From NCBI RefSeq assembly GCF_042453785.1, contig NC_091665.1, positions 6,335,501-6,399,500 on the forward strand: a DNA stretch of 64,000 bases, given 5' to 3'. Shown one piece after another: positions 45,264-55,910 of the stretch; the stretch's first letter is position 1, and the number at the start of each line of letters is the position of its first letter. The stretch is from Malus domestica (taxonomy: Eukaryota > Streptophyta > Magnoliopsida > Rosales > Rosaceae). The position numbers were made by a program, and so were the translations under genes. The notes beneath the pieces are model-generated. The model worked only from the letters and a program-made list of their open reading frames with translations. It did no database searches and was not told where the DNA came from.

Positions 45264-45465
45264 AGATCCTCTCCAGATCCTTTTGGTGAGGATCCTGGGG
45301 ATCCGTAAATCATGTCCATTCATCGTACATCATGTGGTCAGTTTTTGTCAAGTACTGTTTGTATTTAATTTTAAATAAAAATATTTAAAATGATTTTTTA
45401 CCACACGTTGTACGGTGAATGGATATGATTCACAGATTCCTGGGTTCCTCACAAGGATCCCAGGA
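45264..45465. mobile_element. Foldback MITE of the GGATCC family
   Basis: About 200 bases with inverted arms of roughly 60 bases: left GGATCCGTAAATCATGTCCATTCATCGTACA, right the imperfect reverse complement ending GAACCCAGG-type sequence and GGATCC. The centre reads AATTTTAAATAAAAATATTTAAAATGATTTT. Related sequences lie at about 26229-26405 and 27735-27905. It sits in the intron of the SBH pseudogene. No TSD was found with certainty. Confidence 0.7.
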
Positions 45466-46433
45466 AAATTTAAAGGAGCATCCTTTCAGAGCATATTCAA
45501 CTTTTTTAAGTTTCTCTTCCATGTTTCAGTGTTTCATGACTACAAACCTGTAGAATTAACAGGTCTCTTCAATAGTCTCATTTGGTAGGTATGGAAGGCA
45601 GCTGGTGTTTAAAGCCACCCATTGTCTAAGGTTTAACCATTTATCTATTTATTTTGTTGAAGAACCCATCGGCAAAGGTTGTGGTAAAGTGCTTCACCAA
45701 ATAATGCTACAAATACAGGTGAATATAAAATCCAGATTGTAGGATCGCAAATTACACGGCATGAATTGGTATCGAACAATGATATGCAGGAGCAAGGACA
45801 TCAAATGAGAGGGAAAACTTGGAGACTCAAAAGGCATCAAGTTTAAAGCCAGAGTCTAGATGGAACCGTGGAACCAAGAGAATCAAGAAAAGATCAGGAC
45901 ATCGTCAAGCCTTAAGAGACGTTAAGTGGGGTAGCTTGTGTCTAAAGCGTCTAGAACATGTCCAAGGTAAACCCAAAAAACATTTATACCAAAACAAACT
46001 ACAAGGGGAAAGATCTGTATATTGCACTGAGCAACTTTCAAAATCAGTGCAGCTAAAGGCAATTTCTCAAACAGCCTACAATTGGATCATTTCTAATTCT
46101 TGAGATTAGTCACTTGATACTAATTTCATTAATTATGCAGGCACATATGAAAATGAAGTGCATTCAGCATAATTTGGGGTAATTCAAGTTGAAGTAACTG
46201 ACCAAAAAAAGTCCCTGAGCAACGGTGGCCTGGACGAGCTGTTGAAGCAAAACACCTTTAACGACAGAGGGGAGAGGCACCGAGTTCTTCTCGTCTTCCT
46301 CTCTTCTTGTATGCAACCGGTAATTGTCCAAAGGCGGCAACAACTGGTAAACCCCCGCATACAACCAGTAAACCACAATTGGGGCAAAGGTCCCCATTGC
46401 CTCATCACTCACATAACCTTCCCAGAACGCCAT

Positions 46434-47860
46434 CTTTTTTGTTCTTCGAAATTTCGAATCCAATTCAAGCTTATATCATATATTAGACTATTAGTCCCCA
46501 AAAAAATACACGACATTTACCGTTGAAGATCTAGAATTCGAATGCACATTCTTTGAACCCTGAAATTTAAAAATCAAGGAATAAGCAAATGCCTGAGTTT
46601 TTGATTGTTTCCCGACAGTAATCAATCACTCACAAGTTACTAAATTTCAAATTTTCCTTTTGGAATTTTATTGGAAACCAAACAGAGCAGAGAAAGATTC
46701 TTAATAACCCAAATACTTAGAAAACCACAAAGACATTGAAATGCAAATTGAGAGCAGGAGAAGAAATAGGTTTTTGGACCGACTTACAGAGAATGTGGGT
46801 TCTCATTCAGATCTAACGCCCTGTTTGGCGCACAGCAATGCAGAAACTCTCTTTTGCTGTTGACAGTTGTGAGATTCCAAAAGGATTTAAAATTGTAGAA
46901 AACAGGGTTCTGTGATCTTGTTTGGGAGACGAGAAAATCCAATCAATAATTCTCTCTCTTTCCCTGCTGCATTTATCTTTTAATAGTTACTACTATTTTC
47001 GTCAGGGGATCCTTGATCCCATTTATATTTTATAGCTAATTTAGCCGAGAAAATCAATAAAAATTTACTATTTAGTCATATATCAATAACATATTTTTAT
47101 TTTGAACATAATCAATTACATATCTCTACTAATTAATAAAACTTTCTTTGTCAACCAAAAGAGAGCGAAAAGACAACTTAGTCTTTTATCACACAAAAAA
47201 AATGATAGGCAATAATGTAATTTCACAAGTCTAAATTTTACTGTTTTTATTGAAGCATCACCTATAAATGATGTTAAAATATCTCTAATATTTAAAATTA
47301 AAAAAAATAAAAATAAAAAACCAAAAACTAAAACCTCCCACCCCCAAGTTCTCTTTGTCCCCCTCTCTCCTTCTCATTTTCTAAAATAATGTGTTCATGC
47401 ACACAAAATGTGTAAGCAAATGCAAGTTTTTATTAATTAAACACAGTTCAACGATGAATGTCACATGAGCTTTAAGCCCATATAAATAGTTAGACTTGAC
47501 TTTTCTATCTTTCTCTCTCTTTCTTTCTCTCGTGCTATTCGTTTACATGTAGGAGTCTGCCCACCCACCACCTAATTCTCAAAATCTAAGGCTCACATAA
47601 ATGTCAGCACCACCCCACTCTACTTCACCGAAGAGCAAATATGATGATAGACAACAATTCTTCGATTAGCAAGTGACTAGGAAAGCAGATGTGGTGTCGG
47701 GTTGACACCCTTAGCGATGGTAGAACTACGTTGTCAATAACATCGTCTGTAAGCAAGACTCCCAAGACATAGGAAACATATAGAACGTCCTAATTCGGTA
47801 TATAAATATGTTACAGAAGATTAAATTTTTGTTCAAGCCATCACAGAGAAGAGAGCTAGT
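46434..47860. other. Upstream of the SBH pseudogene, no gene seen
   Basis: Probably the former leader and promoter of the hydroxylase near 46434-46950. A Helitron-like 5' start (TCTCTACTAATTAATAAAA) occurs at 47133, but no matching 3' end was found. The rest is AT-rich. Confidence 0.35.
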
Positions 47861-47929
47861 CTAATTAACTAGAAGAGCTTACTAAGAAAGAAACGGTGAG
47901 ATGAGAGAGCACAGAGTTCTACGGTCTGC

Positions 47930-48290
47930 AATTTAGAACCAAGAAATTGATACAGTGTTGCAGCGTTTGAATCAAAATGAAAAAAATCAGAAATGATGCG
48001 AGGTGTGAAGCATAGGAGGTGTGTGAATGATGAAAAAATGAAACCATCAGACATTGCAACGCATCGTTTGAATCCAAAGGTAAAAAATAGAACCAGAAAA
48101 CGGACATTGCATTGTAGCGTCTATATCCAAATGTAAAAATGTGGATTCCCACAAGGGGTAAAACGTATGAGGCATGTGATTGATGTAAAAAGCGAAACTA
48201 GGAAACAGACGGTACCACACAGTGTCTGAATCCAAATGTAAAAACAAAATCAGGAAACAAAGACAGCGTTGTAGTGTCTTAATCGGTATT
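47930..48290. repeat. Degenerate tandem repeats
   Basis: A unit with the core TTTGAATCCAAATGTAAAAA plus CAGAAAACGGACATTG-like text recurs about four times (near 47965, 48068, 48125 and 48228), with variable spacers that contain GAGGTGTGTGAATGATG-like variants. No coding function recognised. Confidence 0.55.
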
Positions 48291-48504
48291 TACCTATTCT
48301 AAAATATAAGAAATATGAGAAATGATGTGTCACTTGAAGTGGACGCTAGCTGTAATGGCAGATTTTGTAATTTTTGTTTATTTTAAATGCATTAAGTATC
48401 ACAATACATGGTTGACCTATTTATAATTAAAATAAATATTATTGATATATTGTAACTTTTTTTTATTGATTTTAAACAAAATCACCCATATATTTTTATT
48501 TTTG

Positions 48505-48640
48505 GGTGAATTTTTGTTCACCACAGTATTTATTACTATTAGATGAACTTAAATTTTGAGATTTGTGTCTATCCACTATACAGATCTCAAACTTTAAACT
48601 CATCTAATGATGATGGATAGGATGATGAGCAAAAACATTT
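48505..48640. mobile_element. Foldback sequence, MITE-like
   Basis: Arms of about 50 bases are imperfect inverted repeats. The left contains TTTTTGTTCACCAC, ATTAGATGAACTTAAATTTTGAGAT. The right contains ATCTCAAACTTTAAACTCATCTAAT and GATGAGCAAAAACA. No flanking duplication could be fixed. Confidence 0.55.
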
Positions 48641-48659
48641 CCTTTATTTTTTGCTTGGA

Positions 48660-49480
48660 GCCTCTGATTTGTCACTTGGATTGTCTCACCCAAAACTCTA
48701 AATCTCATGTGCAGATTTTATCCTTTCCTAGGGGTATTGAGTTTCTTCTCTTATGTTTGCTGATGATTGTTTAATCTTTGCAAAAGCCTCTAGTACCGTT
48801 GTTAGGAATATTTGTGTAGTTCTAAATATTTTGGCAACTGCTTCAAGTCAACAAGTTAATTTTCATAAGATTACCATTTATTTTTCCCCTAATCCCTCTA
48901 CTTCCTCTAAGTCTCAAATTACTGATTGCCTAGGTATTCAACATAGAGGCTCTATAGGAAGATATCTAGGTGTTCATAATATTATTTTTTGGAAAGAGTC
49001 TATTAATGCAAAAGAATTTCTTATTAAAGTTAAGTAAAAGTTTTCCGAAAGTAATTTGCGTTATAGGGATGAGAATCTTACTCATATTTAGTCTAATGTA
49101 TTTAGTCTTCCCAATCATGTCATGTCTTGTTTCTCGTGTTTGACAAAAATTACTAATGCCCTTGATAGACAAGCTCAACATTTCTTTTGGCGCAATAATG
49201 GCAAAGGCCCGTTATAATGACAAATATGTTAGCATGCCTAAGTCCATGGGTGCTTAGGTATAAGATGGATCATTGTTTTAATCTTGCAACTTTAGCTAAG
49301 CTAGGATGAAAAGTATTGACCAAGCTTGATAACTGATGGGTTCAAATTGTTTATTCTAAATATATATGGCAATATCATTTATTAGTTGTTAAAACAAAAT
49401 ATACGTCTTCAGCTGCTTAGAATGGTATTTACAAAGCTAGGCAAATCCTGCTTCAAGGTATGACATGGTTTGTTGGTAAC
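48660..49480 (+). pseudogene. LINE reverse transcriptase fragment
   Basis: One frame reads LLMFADDCLIFAKA at about 48750-48790. The FADD motif is the catalytic core of non-LTR retrotransposon reverse transcriptases. It continues with QQVNFHKITIYFSPN and GRYLGVHNIIFWK, the usual downstream text of plant L1-type elements. Further on, WVQIVYSKYIW and WFVGNDMRYFG resemble the start of the zf-RVT region. Stops and frameshifts are frequent. Both ends are truncated. Confidence 0.8.
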
Positions 49481-49779
49481 GACATGAGATACTTTGGTCT
49501 TTGGTCTTATAATTGGGTTCTTTCGTTCTTCTGCTTTCCTTACTTTCACCTTCTCAGGTTAATGATTGTTCGAGGCTTTCTGGATCAATTATTATTTTTG
49601 GATTGATTCACTAGCTTTCATAATTGGGATCCCTTTTATTTATTTATTGAAATTTCCTTGGCAAAGTTCTTATTGTTTGTTGGCAAGTATTGGAAACTAC
49701 AAACCATATTTTGTTCAAGAATGAGTACCTTCACCCCATTAGAGTTATTAGAGTTTTTATTGATTTCCATAGTTGATAT

Positions 49780-50700
49780 GGTTTGTGTATGAGTTTGCTG
49801 GAAATATGAACAACAACAAGAAAAACAATGGTGCTTGAATGAAAATGGAGCGTATGTTGCTCTCTCTATTGCATTGGATTCGATTACATGGGCATTCAAT
49901 CACACACACGTACATAAGGTGTGAATGAATGAAAATGACAAATATAACAGTTAAAGCTCACATGCTTAAGCCGTGTAAGCTAGCTCACATGTAGCTTAAG
50001 GTGCTACTTAAAAAAATAACAAACTAGGATAGATGACACACTATCCATCATTTAGATGTTTAATCCTAGCCAACCATTTCACTTGAATTAACACTTAAAC
50101 AGTTAAGCTAAAAACCCAGCAATGCTGATTTGCATTGTGATGCAATCTAGCCACCTTGATTCAAACTAGCAACATATTTATCCTGCAACACTCCCTTCTA
50201 AGGTTGTTGTTGACTTTACTCTAAGCATTCATTTGAGATAGTTGAACCTATCCTTAGACAAAACCTTGGTGAATATGTATGCTCCTCAGATTAATCACAT
50301 TATTCTGCAAAGCTTCCTTAATGAAATGATATCTTCTGTTGATATGCTTAAAAGTTTGATGAAACACTAGATTCTTTGTCATGGCAATGACAATGGTATC
50401 ATCACAATACAATATTGTCGCATCAGTTTGCAATTCACCAAAATCTTCCAAGACAAACCTAAGCTAAATTGCTTGAGTTGTGACTTTTGATGCACTCACT
50501 TACTCAATTTCTGTTGTAGATAGTGCTACATTGAATTTACCTTAACACCCTTGTAGCTGTGCCAAAGTGTTCCTTTGTAGGATTGTGCATGAATCTTGAG
50601 AATGGGCTAACTGCAAACATTATATCAAGTCTAGTAGTTGTCAAGGATAACATATTACCAACCATTTGCCTATAGAAAGCCTTAAGCTGAATTGCTGTCA
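49780..50700 (-). pseudogene. Ty1/copia 3' fragment: RT end, RNase H and LTR
   Basis: On the minus strand 50700-50540 gives YRQMVGNMLSLTTTRLDI and FMHNPTKEHFGTA, the end of copia reverse transcriptase. 50530-50254 gives LSTTEIE, IVIAMTKNLVFHQTFKHI and YHFIKEA, the RNase H domain. The sequence then runs into DIFTK-like text (IFTKVLSKDRFNYL) and a purine tract AGAAGGGAG. From about 50190 downward it looks like the 3' LTR (TGTTGCAGGATAAA start). The LTR's other end is uncertain (about 49780). Stops interrupt the frames. Confidence 0.75.
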
Positions 50701-51039
50701 TCCTCAGGGTTGAGATCTATGTCAAATTCTTTATAGCTCGTCTACTGATCTTTCGACTGTGATTGTTATGTTAATTCGTCTAGAGCAGCGTTGGAACTCC
50801 ATTCTCCCTTATGGATCATGCTCAGGCTTTCGACAGCGCAGCAGCGCGCTGCTGATTGGTCTCCGTTTATTTCCTTTACACCGTATGAAGCGGGGTATTA
50901 GTGAAGTTAATGATAGCTAGACGGAATAACTTTCATCTTGTGTAACTAATTTCGGCCGATAATAAAGGCAGTCCACAACATGAAAGGTCATTAAGCGGTT
51001 GTAAGGCTCTACCTAGACTACCAATTTTATCGTTCCTAA
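50701..51039. other. Unassigned sequence
   Basis: No gene recognised. GC content is somewhat higher than in the neighbouring spacer and a CAGCGCAGCAGCGCGCTGCTG palindromic stretch occurs near 50836. Confidence 0.35.
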
Positions 51040-51270
51040 GGATTGAATGGTGCCCGTTTGAAGGTGTGGAGGGTGGTCCTTCCTTTGTGGCTATCAAGAA
51101 TTGCCATATTTTCTACAACATCCTTGAAGAGGAGATTCACTCCTGATCCATTGTCCACCAAGACATGGCTGACCATGGCATTGGAGATTTACATCTTGAC
51201 GATGACGACGTCATCAAGGGGTGAATGGATGTCTTCCAGGTCTCGATTAGAGAACATCAAGATGTTCTAG
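51040..51270 (-). pseudogene. Gypsy aspartic protease fragment
   Basis: The minus strand reads SHVLVDNGSGVNLLF around 51125-51165, preceded by HSPLDDVVIVKM. This matches the protease of plant Ty3/gypsy elements, whose active site is usually written LVDNGSG or LIDSGAS. One stop codon lies just upstream. Related minus-strand pieces flank the hAT element at 54920-55010, and perhaps 55663-55907, so a gypsy fragment was probably the landing site of the hAT insertions. Confidence 0.65.
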
Positions 51271-51431
51271 TCCATGGACATTGATTTGTTGATTGAAGCC
51301 ACCATTTGAGGCTTCTTGCATGCTGTCTTTGTTTCCTTTTTGGTGTTTTTCAATATTTTTGTTTGCCGTATATGCAGTTTACTCTTGGGAAGGTTTCTAC
51401 CTCCAAGGGTGGAGATCTTGAACCTTCAAAG

Positions 51432-54400
51432 CAGTGGCGAAGCCACGTGAGGACGAGGAGTGACGACCGCCCCTCCCCTCGCCGGAAAACACAGCTGAAG
51501 CCGAGGTTTCACCCCTCCCCTCACCGGAAAACCCAGCCCCTCCATCTCTGTTTTGGCACCGGTGAACTGGCGTGCAGCAGCAAAACTGGTTCTTTTTTTT
51601 TCTTTTAAATTAATAAAAAATTTAAAATCTGCTTTACTTTAGTCAGCCCACGTGAAACTTTCAGAAAAAAACCAAAAAAATATATATGTATAATGTATTG
51701 GGGGGGACCGCATGCTTTAAAGCTGGTTTACCATTCCAAAATTCTGCCACTTTAGTCAGCCCGCATGCTTTAAAGCTGCTTTACCATTCCAAATTTCTGC
51801 CTTCCCAATCAGAGAGAGAGAGTGCAAAGCTTCTCCCAAAATCTCAGCAACCTGAGCCTGCAACCAACGCCCAACCCCAACGGAACGGAAAATAAATCCC
51901 CATTGGCTGATTTTTGTTGGCCTTTTGCTGCTAACACTAGCCATTCCAGCCGCTAAGCCGACTTCTAGCCTTCAATTTCAAAGGTAAATTTTTTAATTCC
52001 TAAATTTATAATCCCTAACCCTAATTAATTATTTAATACGAATTTTGTTTAATTAGTATAGAATGATATGGTAATGCACTAATATGGTTATTGATTATTG
52101 ATTATTGATATGATTCTATGATTATTGATTGATATGAAATTATGAAATTATTTTTTAGGGTGAAAATTAAAATTTGAATTTTTGATTAGTTGTATTCATA
52201 TGATTAGTTGAATGAATTTTTTATTTATTTAATAATTTATATGCTTATTGGTATTGATTAATTGAATTGTTGGTTGGGTTATTATGCATATTAGTATAGA
52301 CTATAGGATTAAGAGTCTAAGATTTTTTTTTCTTTCCATTTTACAGTTACGTAATGGAACGGTACTATAAGAAACAATGCTTAAATCCTCCTTCAAACAT
52401 TTCGGGTAGTCCTTCTCCTTCAAATATTCCAAGTAGTCATCCTCCTCCTCCTTCAAATATAAGAAGTCCTCCTTTGAATATTCTGAGTAGTTCACAACAA
52501 AGTGAGCCCACTGAGTTGGATGAGATATTGGCTAATCTTCATGCAGACCCTGGATATAGACGTCGAATGCTTGATTATCCACCTAATTATCGTGAAGCAA
52601 TTCGTAGACACTATCTCCAAAATGATCCTTGTCAACCTAGAGACCACATTATGCCAAGAAAAGTTAGCAACAAAAGATGTTTTATCACCGGTTGGTTTGA
52701 TAGGTTTAAGTGGTTGAAGTATAGTATATCAAAGGATGCTGCATTTTGTCGTTATTGCTATCTTTTCAAATGTGATTTCGATCAAATGGGTAGCACTGGA
52801 AATGATGTCTTCACCGAGAAAGGGTTTACAAATTGGAGGAAAGGACCCGAAAATCTTCGAGCCCATGAGGGAGGTGTTGGAAGTCTTCATAATAAAGTTG
52901 TACAACAAGCTAGAGATTTGATGACACAAAAACAACACATTGAAACATTTGTGATTAAGCAAACCGATGAAGCTCGCAATAATTATCATACTTTATTGAG
53001 AGCCTCACTTGAGTGCACAAGATGGTTGTTGGGACAAGGTTTGCCTTTTCGTGGTCACGATGAATCGTTGAAATCAAGCAATAGAGGTAATTATTTGGAG
53101 CTTATGCACTTTCTTTCCAAGCATAATGAGCAAGTTAGGAAGGTTGTGTTTGAGAATGCTCCCAAGAATCTTAAGTATACTTCTTCTGATATTCAAAAAG
53201 ATCTTGTCCGTGCTTGTGCCATTGAAACTATAAATGCAATCACTAAAGATATGGAAGGTGAATTTTTTTCTCTTTTGGTTGATGGATCACGTGACTCTTC
53301 AACTAAAGAGCAAATGGCGGTGGTATTGCGTTATGTGAACAAAAAATGAGAAGCAATTGAAAAGTTTTTGGGTGTGCAACATGTCTTCTCTACAACTAGT
53401 AGCTCGCTTGAAGAGGCTATTGAGAGATTCTTTGCTACAACAAATTTGAGTATGTCCAAGTTACGAGGACAGGGCTATGATGGAGCTAGTAATATGAAAG
53501 GTGAGCTAAATGGCCTTAAAACAAAGATTTTGAACAAATATCCTCAAGCATTTTATGTTCATTGTTTTGTACACCAACTTCAACTAGCTCTTGTAGCCGT
53601 TACAAAGGGAATTGAGGGTGTCGCCATTTTCTTCAACAATGCTAGTATTTTGGTCAATACAATTGGATCATCGTGTAAGCGTCGTGATGCATTTAGAGAG
53701 AAACAACAAGAACAAATTAAGAAAGCTCTTGATATTGGTGATCTTGAAACGGGTAGAGGGTTAAATCAAAAGAATAGTCTCATGCGTCCTTGTGATACAC
53801 GTTGGAACTCACATTATGGTACTATAGTTAGTATTATTATCATGTTTGAAGCCGTGGTTGAGGTGCTTGAATGGATTAAAGATGATACCAACCAAGACAA
53901 TTTTGGTGAAACAAGTCATTTATTCCATAACATACAAACTTTTGATTTTGTGTTTCACCTTTTTTTGATGAGACTCATATTGGGAGTTACAAATGAGTTA
54001 TCACAAGCATTACAAAAGAAAGATCAAGATATTGTGAATGCAATGGGGTTAGTGGAAGTATGCAAGCAAAGACTACAATCCTTGAGAGATGATGACTTTG
54101 GGGACTTGCTTGATGATGTACAAAAGTTTTGTTAAGAGCATGATATTGTCGTTCCTAACATGGAGGATTTGCATTTTGTACCTGGAAAATCAAGGCGTAA
54201 AGCTCCAAGACTCACAAACTTCCATTACTATCGTGTGGACCTCTATTTTCAAGTCCTTGATACACAATTAAAGGAATTGAATGATCGCTTCAATGAGGTA
54301 AACACCGAGTTGCTTCTTTGTATGGCATGTTTGAGTCCGGTGAATAATTTTGCATCTTTTGACAAAGCAAAAATTGTTCGTCTAGCTCAACTTTATCCTC

Positions 54401-54911
54401 AAGATTTTGATCGTATGGACCTCATGAATCTTCCAATTCAACTTGACAATTACATTCACAATATGAAGATGCATAGTGAGTTTTCGTCATTGAGAGGAAT
54501 TGGTGATCTTGCAAAGGAGTTGGTGAAGACTGGGAGGTGTGCAAGCTACATATTAGTGTATAAGCTTCTTACATTGGCTTTGGTGTTACCGGTTGCAACC
54601 GCTTCGGTGGAGAGAGCTTTTTCTGCTATGAAGATTGTGAAAACACCATTGCGTAACAAAATGGGAGATCAATGGTTGAGTGATAGCATGCTTGTTTACA
54701 TAGAGAGATATGTATTTGCTTTTATTGATAATGAGCCTATTATGCGACGTTTTCATGGTATGAAACGTCGTCGGCAACAATTGTAATTTGTTTATGTTGA
54801 TAAATTATGGAAGACATTACTATATAAAATGATTTGGTTGTTGCTATTCTTTTGAACCTTGCACTCTTTTAACTTCGCCCCTCCCCCCGTCAATTCCTGG
54901 CTTCGCCACTG
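51432..54911 (+). mobile_element. hAT transposon, nearly intact (3480 bases)
   Basis: The ends are perfect inverted repeats of at least 14 bases, CAGTGGCGAAGCCA at 51432 and TGGCTTCGCCACTG ending at 54911. An exact 8-base target duplication, CTTCAAAG, flanks it (51424-51431 and 54912-54919). It carries one transposase-length reading frame. The sharp TSD and TIR identity suggest a fairly young insertion into a gypsy fragment. Confidence 0.95.
52354..54786 (+). pseudogene. hAT transposase (TTF-type zinc finger, DUF4371, hAT dimerisation), two nonsense codons
   Basis: A single frame of 811 codons from ATG 52354 to the stop at 54784-54786 is interrupted only by TGA at 53347-53349 and TAA at 54133-54135. 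The first third has a TTF-type zinc finger (FITGWFDRFKWLKYS, AFCRYCYLFKC, near residues 108-145). The middle holds the catalytic RNase H-like fold (LLVDGSRDSSTKEQM, LRGQGYDGASNMKGE, VHCFVHQLQLAL, DTRWNSHYGT). The end holds the hAT C-terminal dimerisation domain (LALVLPVATASVERAFSAMK). This is the ZMYM1-like plant hAT group. A likely 5' UTR intron ends in ACAG just upstream (about 51983-52346). The frame is otherwise undamaged. As it stands it could not give full-length protein without suppression of the stops. Confidence 0.92.
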
Positions 54912-55010
54912 CTTCAAAGGGGTGTGTTTCGGGGACAGGACGCCGGGGCGACGTTTTAAGACTCCAATCAACGGTTTATATTGCTTGAGCCAATGCCTCT
55001 TTAAAGTGAG

Positions 55011-55654
55011 TAGGGATGGCAATGGGGCAGATTGGATTCGGATGTGCCATCTCTATACCCAAACCCGTTTATTTTCCTTGAACCTGAACCTGTAGAATCC
55101 CTGAATGAGTTTTCCCTATAACCGAACACGTTGGGTGACAGATTTGTAATCAGGAAACAATTTTCCTCATTATGATATTTATATATTTATTTATATTATT
55201 AACTTGTACAAGTTTTCAAAAACTAGCATCAGTCATTACTGTTGGGCACACTACACCCTCTGAGCACCACCAGGCATGTCATCATCCTCATCATAGGCCT
55301 TTTGTTGAGCATGTTGTTGCTTCCTCCTCATCTCCTCCTCCATGTTCACATCATGCAGAGTTGACTCCTCACACTCATTCACCTCCATATCTGTGAGGCT
55401 TTAATGCATGATTATTAACAACCCCTTTTCATATAATAAATATTTATATATTTTTTATTCATAGATAAAATGGTTCGGTTTCGGGTATAGGTTTAGAGCG
55501 GATACCCCAATAACCATAACCAAACCCGAAACCGAAAATTTTACCCAACGATTACCCATAACCATAAAATACCTGAAATTTTATGCCCGAAACCGAACCA
55601 TTCGGATCGGTTACTTGTGGAGATCGGATTTAATGGGTTAAATTACCATCCTTA
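55011..55654. mobile_element. Non-autonomous hAT element (644 bases)
   Basis: Starts TAGGGATGGCAAT and ends with the inverted form ATTACCATCCTTA, an Ac-like hAT terminus. The flanks read AAAGTGAG (55003-55010) and GAAGTGAG (55655-55662), an 8-base duplication with one change. The interior is made of GGTTTGGGTA-like inverted text (near 55055-55140 and 55465-55600) and a non-repetitive stretch at about 55240-55400. No transposase. Confidence 0.75.
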
Positions 55655-55910
55655 GAAGTGAGAGACACTTCTCCCAAATCTTTTAAACCCATGGGCTCCT
55701 TCCAGATCTTTAACTCATGCTTTTATGTCGGCGAGTCTTGCAGCTCTTTAGTCAACAGACTCTTTCGAATGTCATCCTGAGACTCCATTACATCTTCCCA
55801 GATCTGATCTACGGCGGTGACATTGTTGTAGTCTTGGTCTACGTCGTGTGTGGGAGTGACGGGACTGCCGTGAGACTTGTAGCGAATCATGTAACCGCAC
55901 CACACCCTAA

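Larger units (their letters stand above)
42965..46433 (-). pseudogene. SBH1: Sphingoid base C4-hydroxylase (SBH-like), disrupted
   Basis: Exon 1 (46433-46203) encodes MAFWEGYVSDE, then VVYWLYAGVYQLLPPLDNYRLH and a stretch matching plant SBH N-termini. Exon 2 starts at 44797 and continues to 42965. It carries the fatty acid hydroxylase histidine boxes HRYMH, HSQHH and YHDIHHQ, the di-iron ligands of this ER membrane enzyme, which hydroxylates dihydrosphingosine at C4 to phytosphingosine. Two lesions break it: a 1275-base hAT element at 43209-44483, between FCFAVI and KTIDDH, and a one-base deletion near 43160, after CGLWLPGN. The rest is well preserved, so loss is fairly recent. A long intron (44798-46202) separates the exons. 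An active paralogue presumably exists elsewhere. Confidence 0.88.

Noticed and set aside
47133-48500. Helitron starting at TCTCTACTAATTAATAAAA
   Set aside because: The 5' end is Helitron-like and is preceded by A, but I found no CTRR end with hairpin, so the element cannot be supported.
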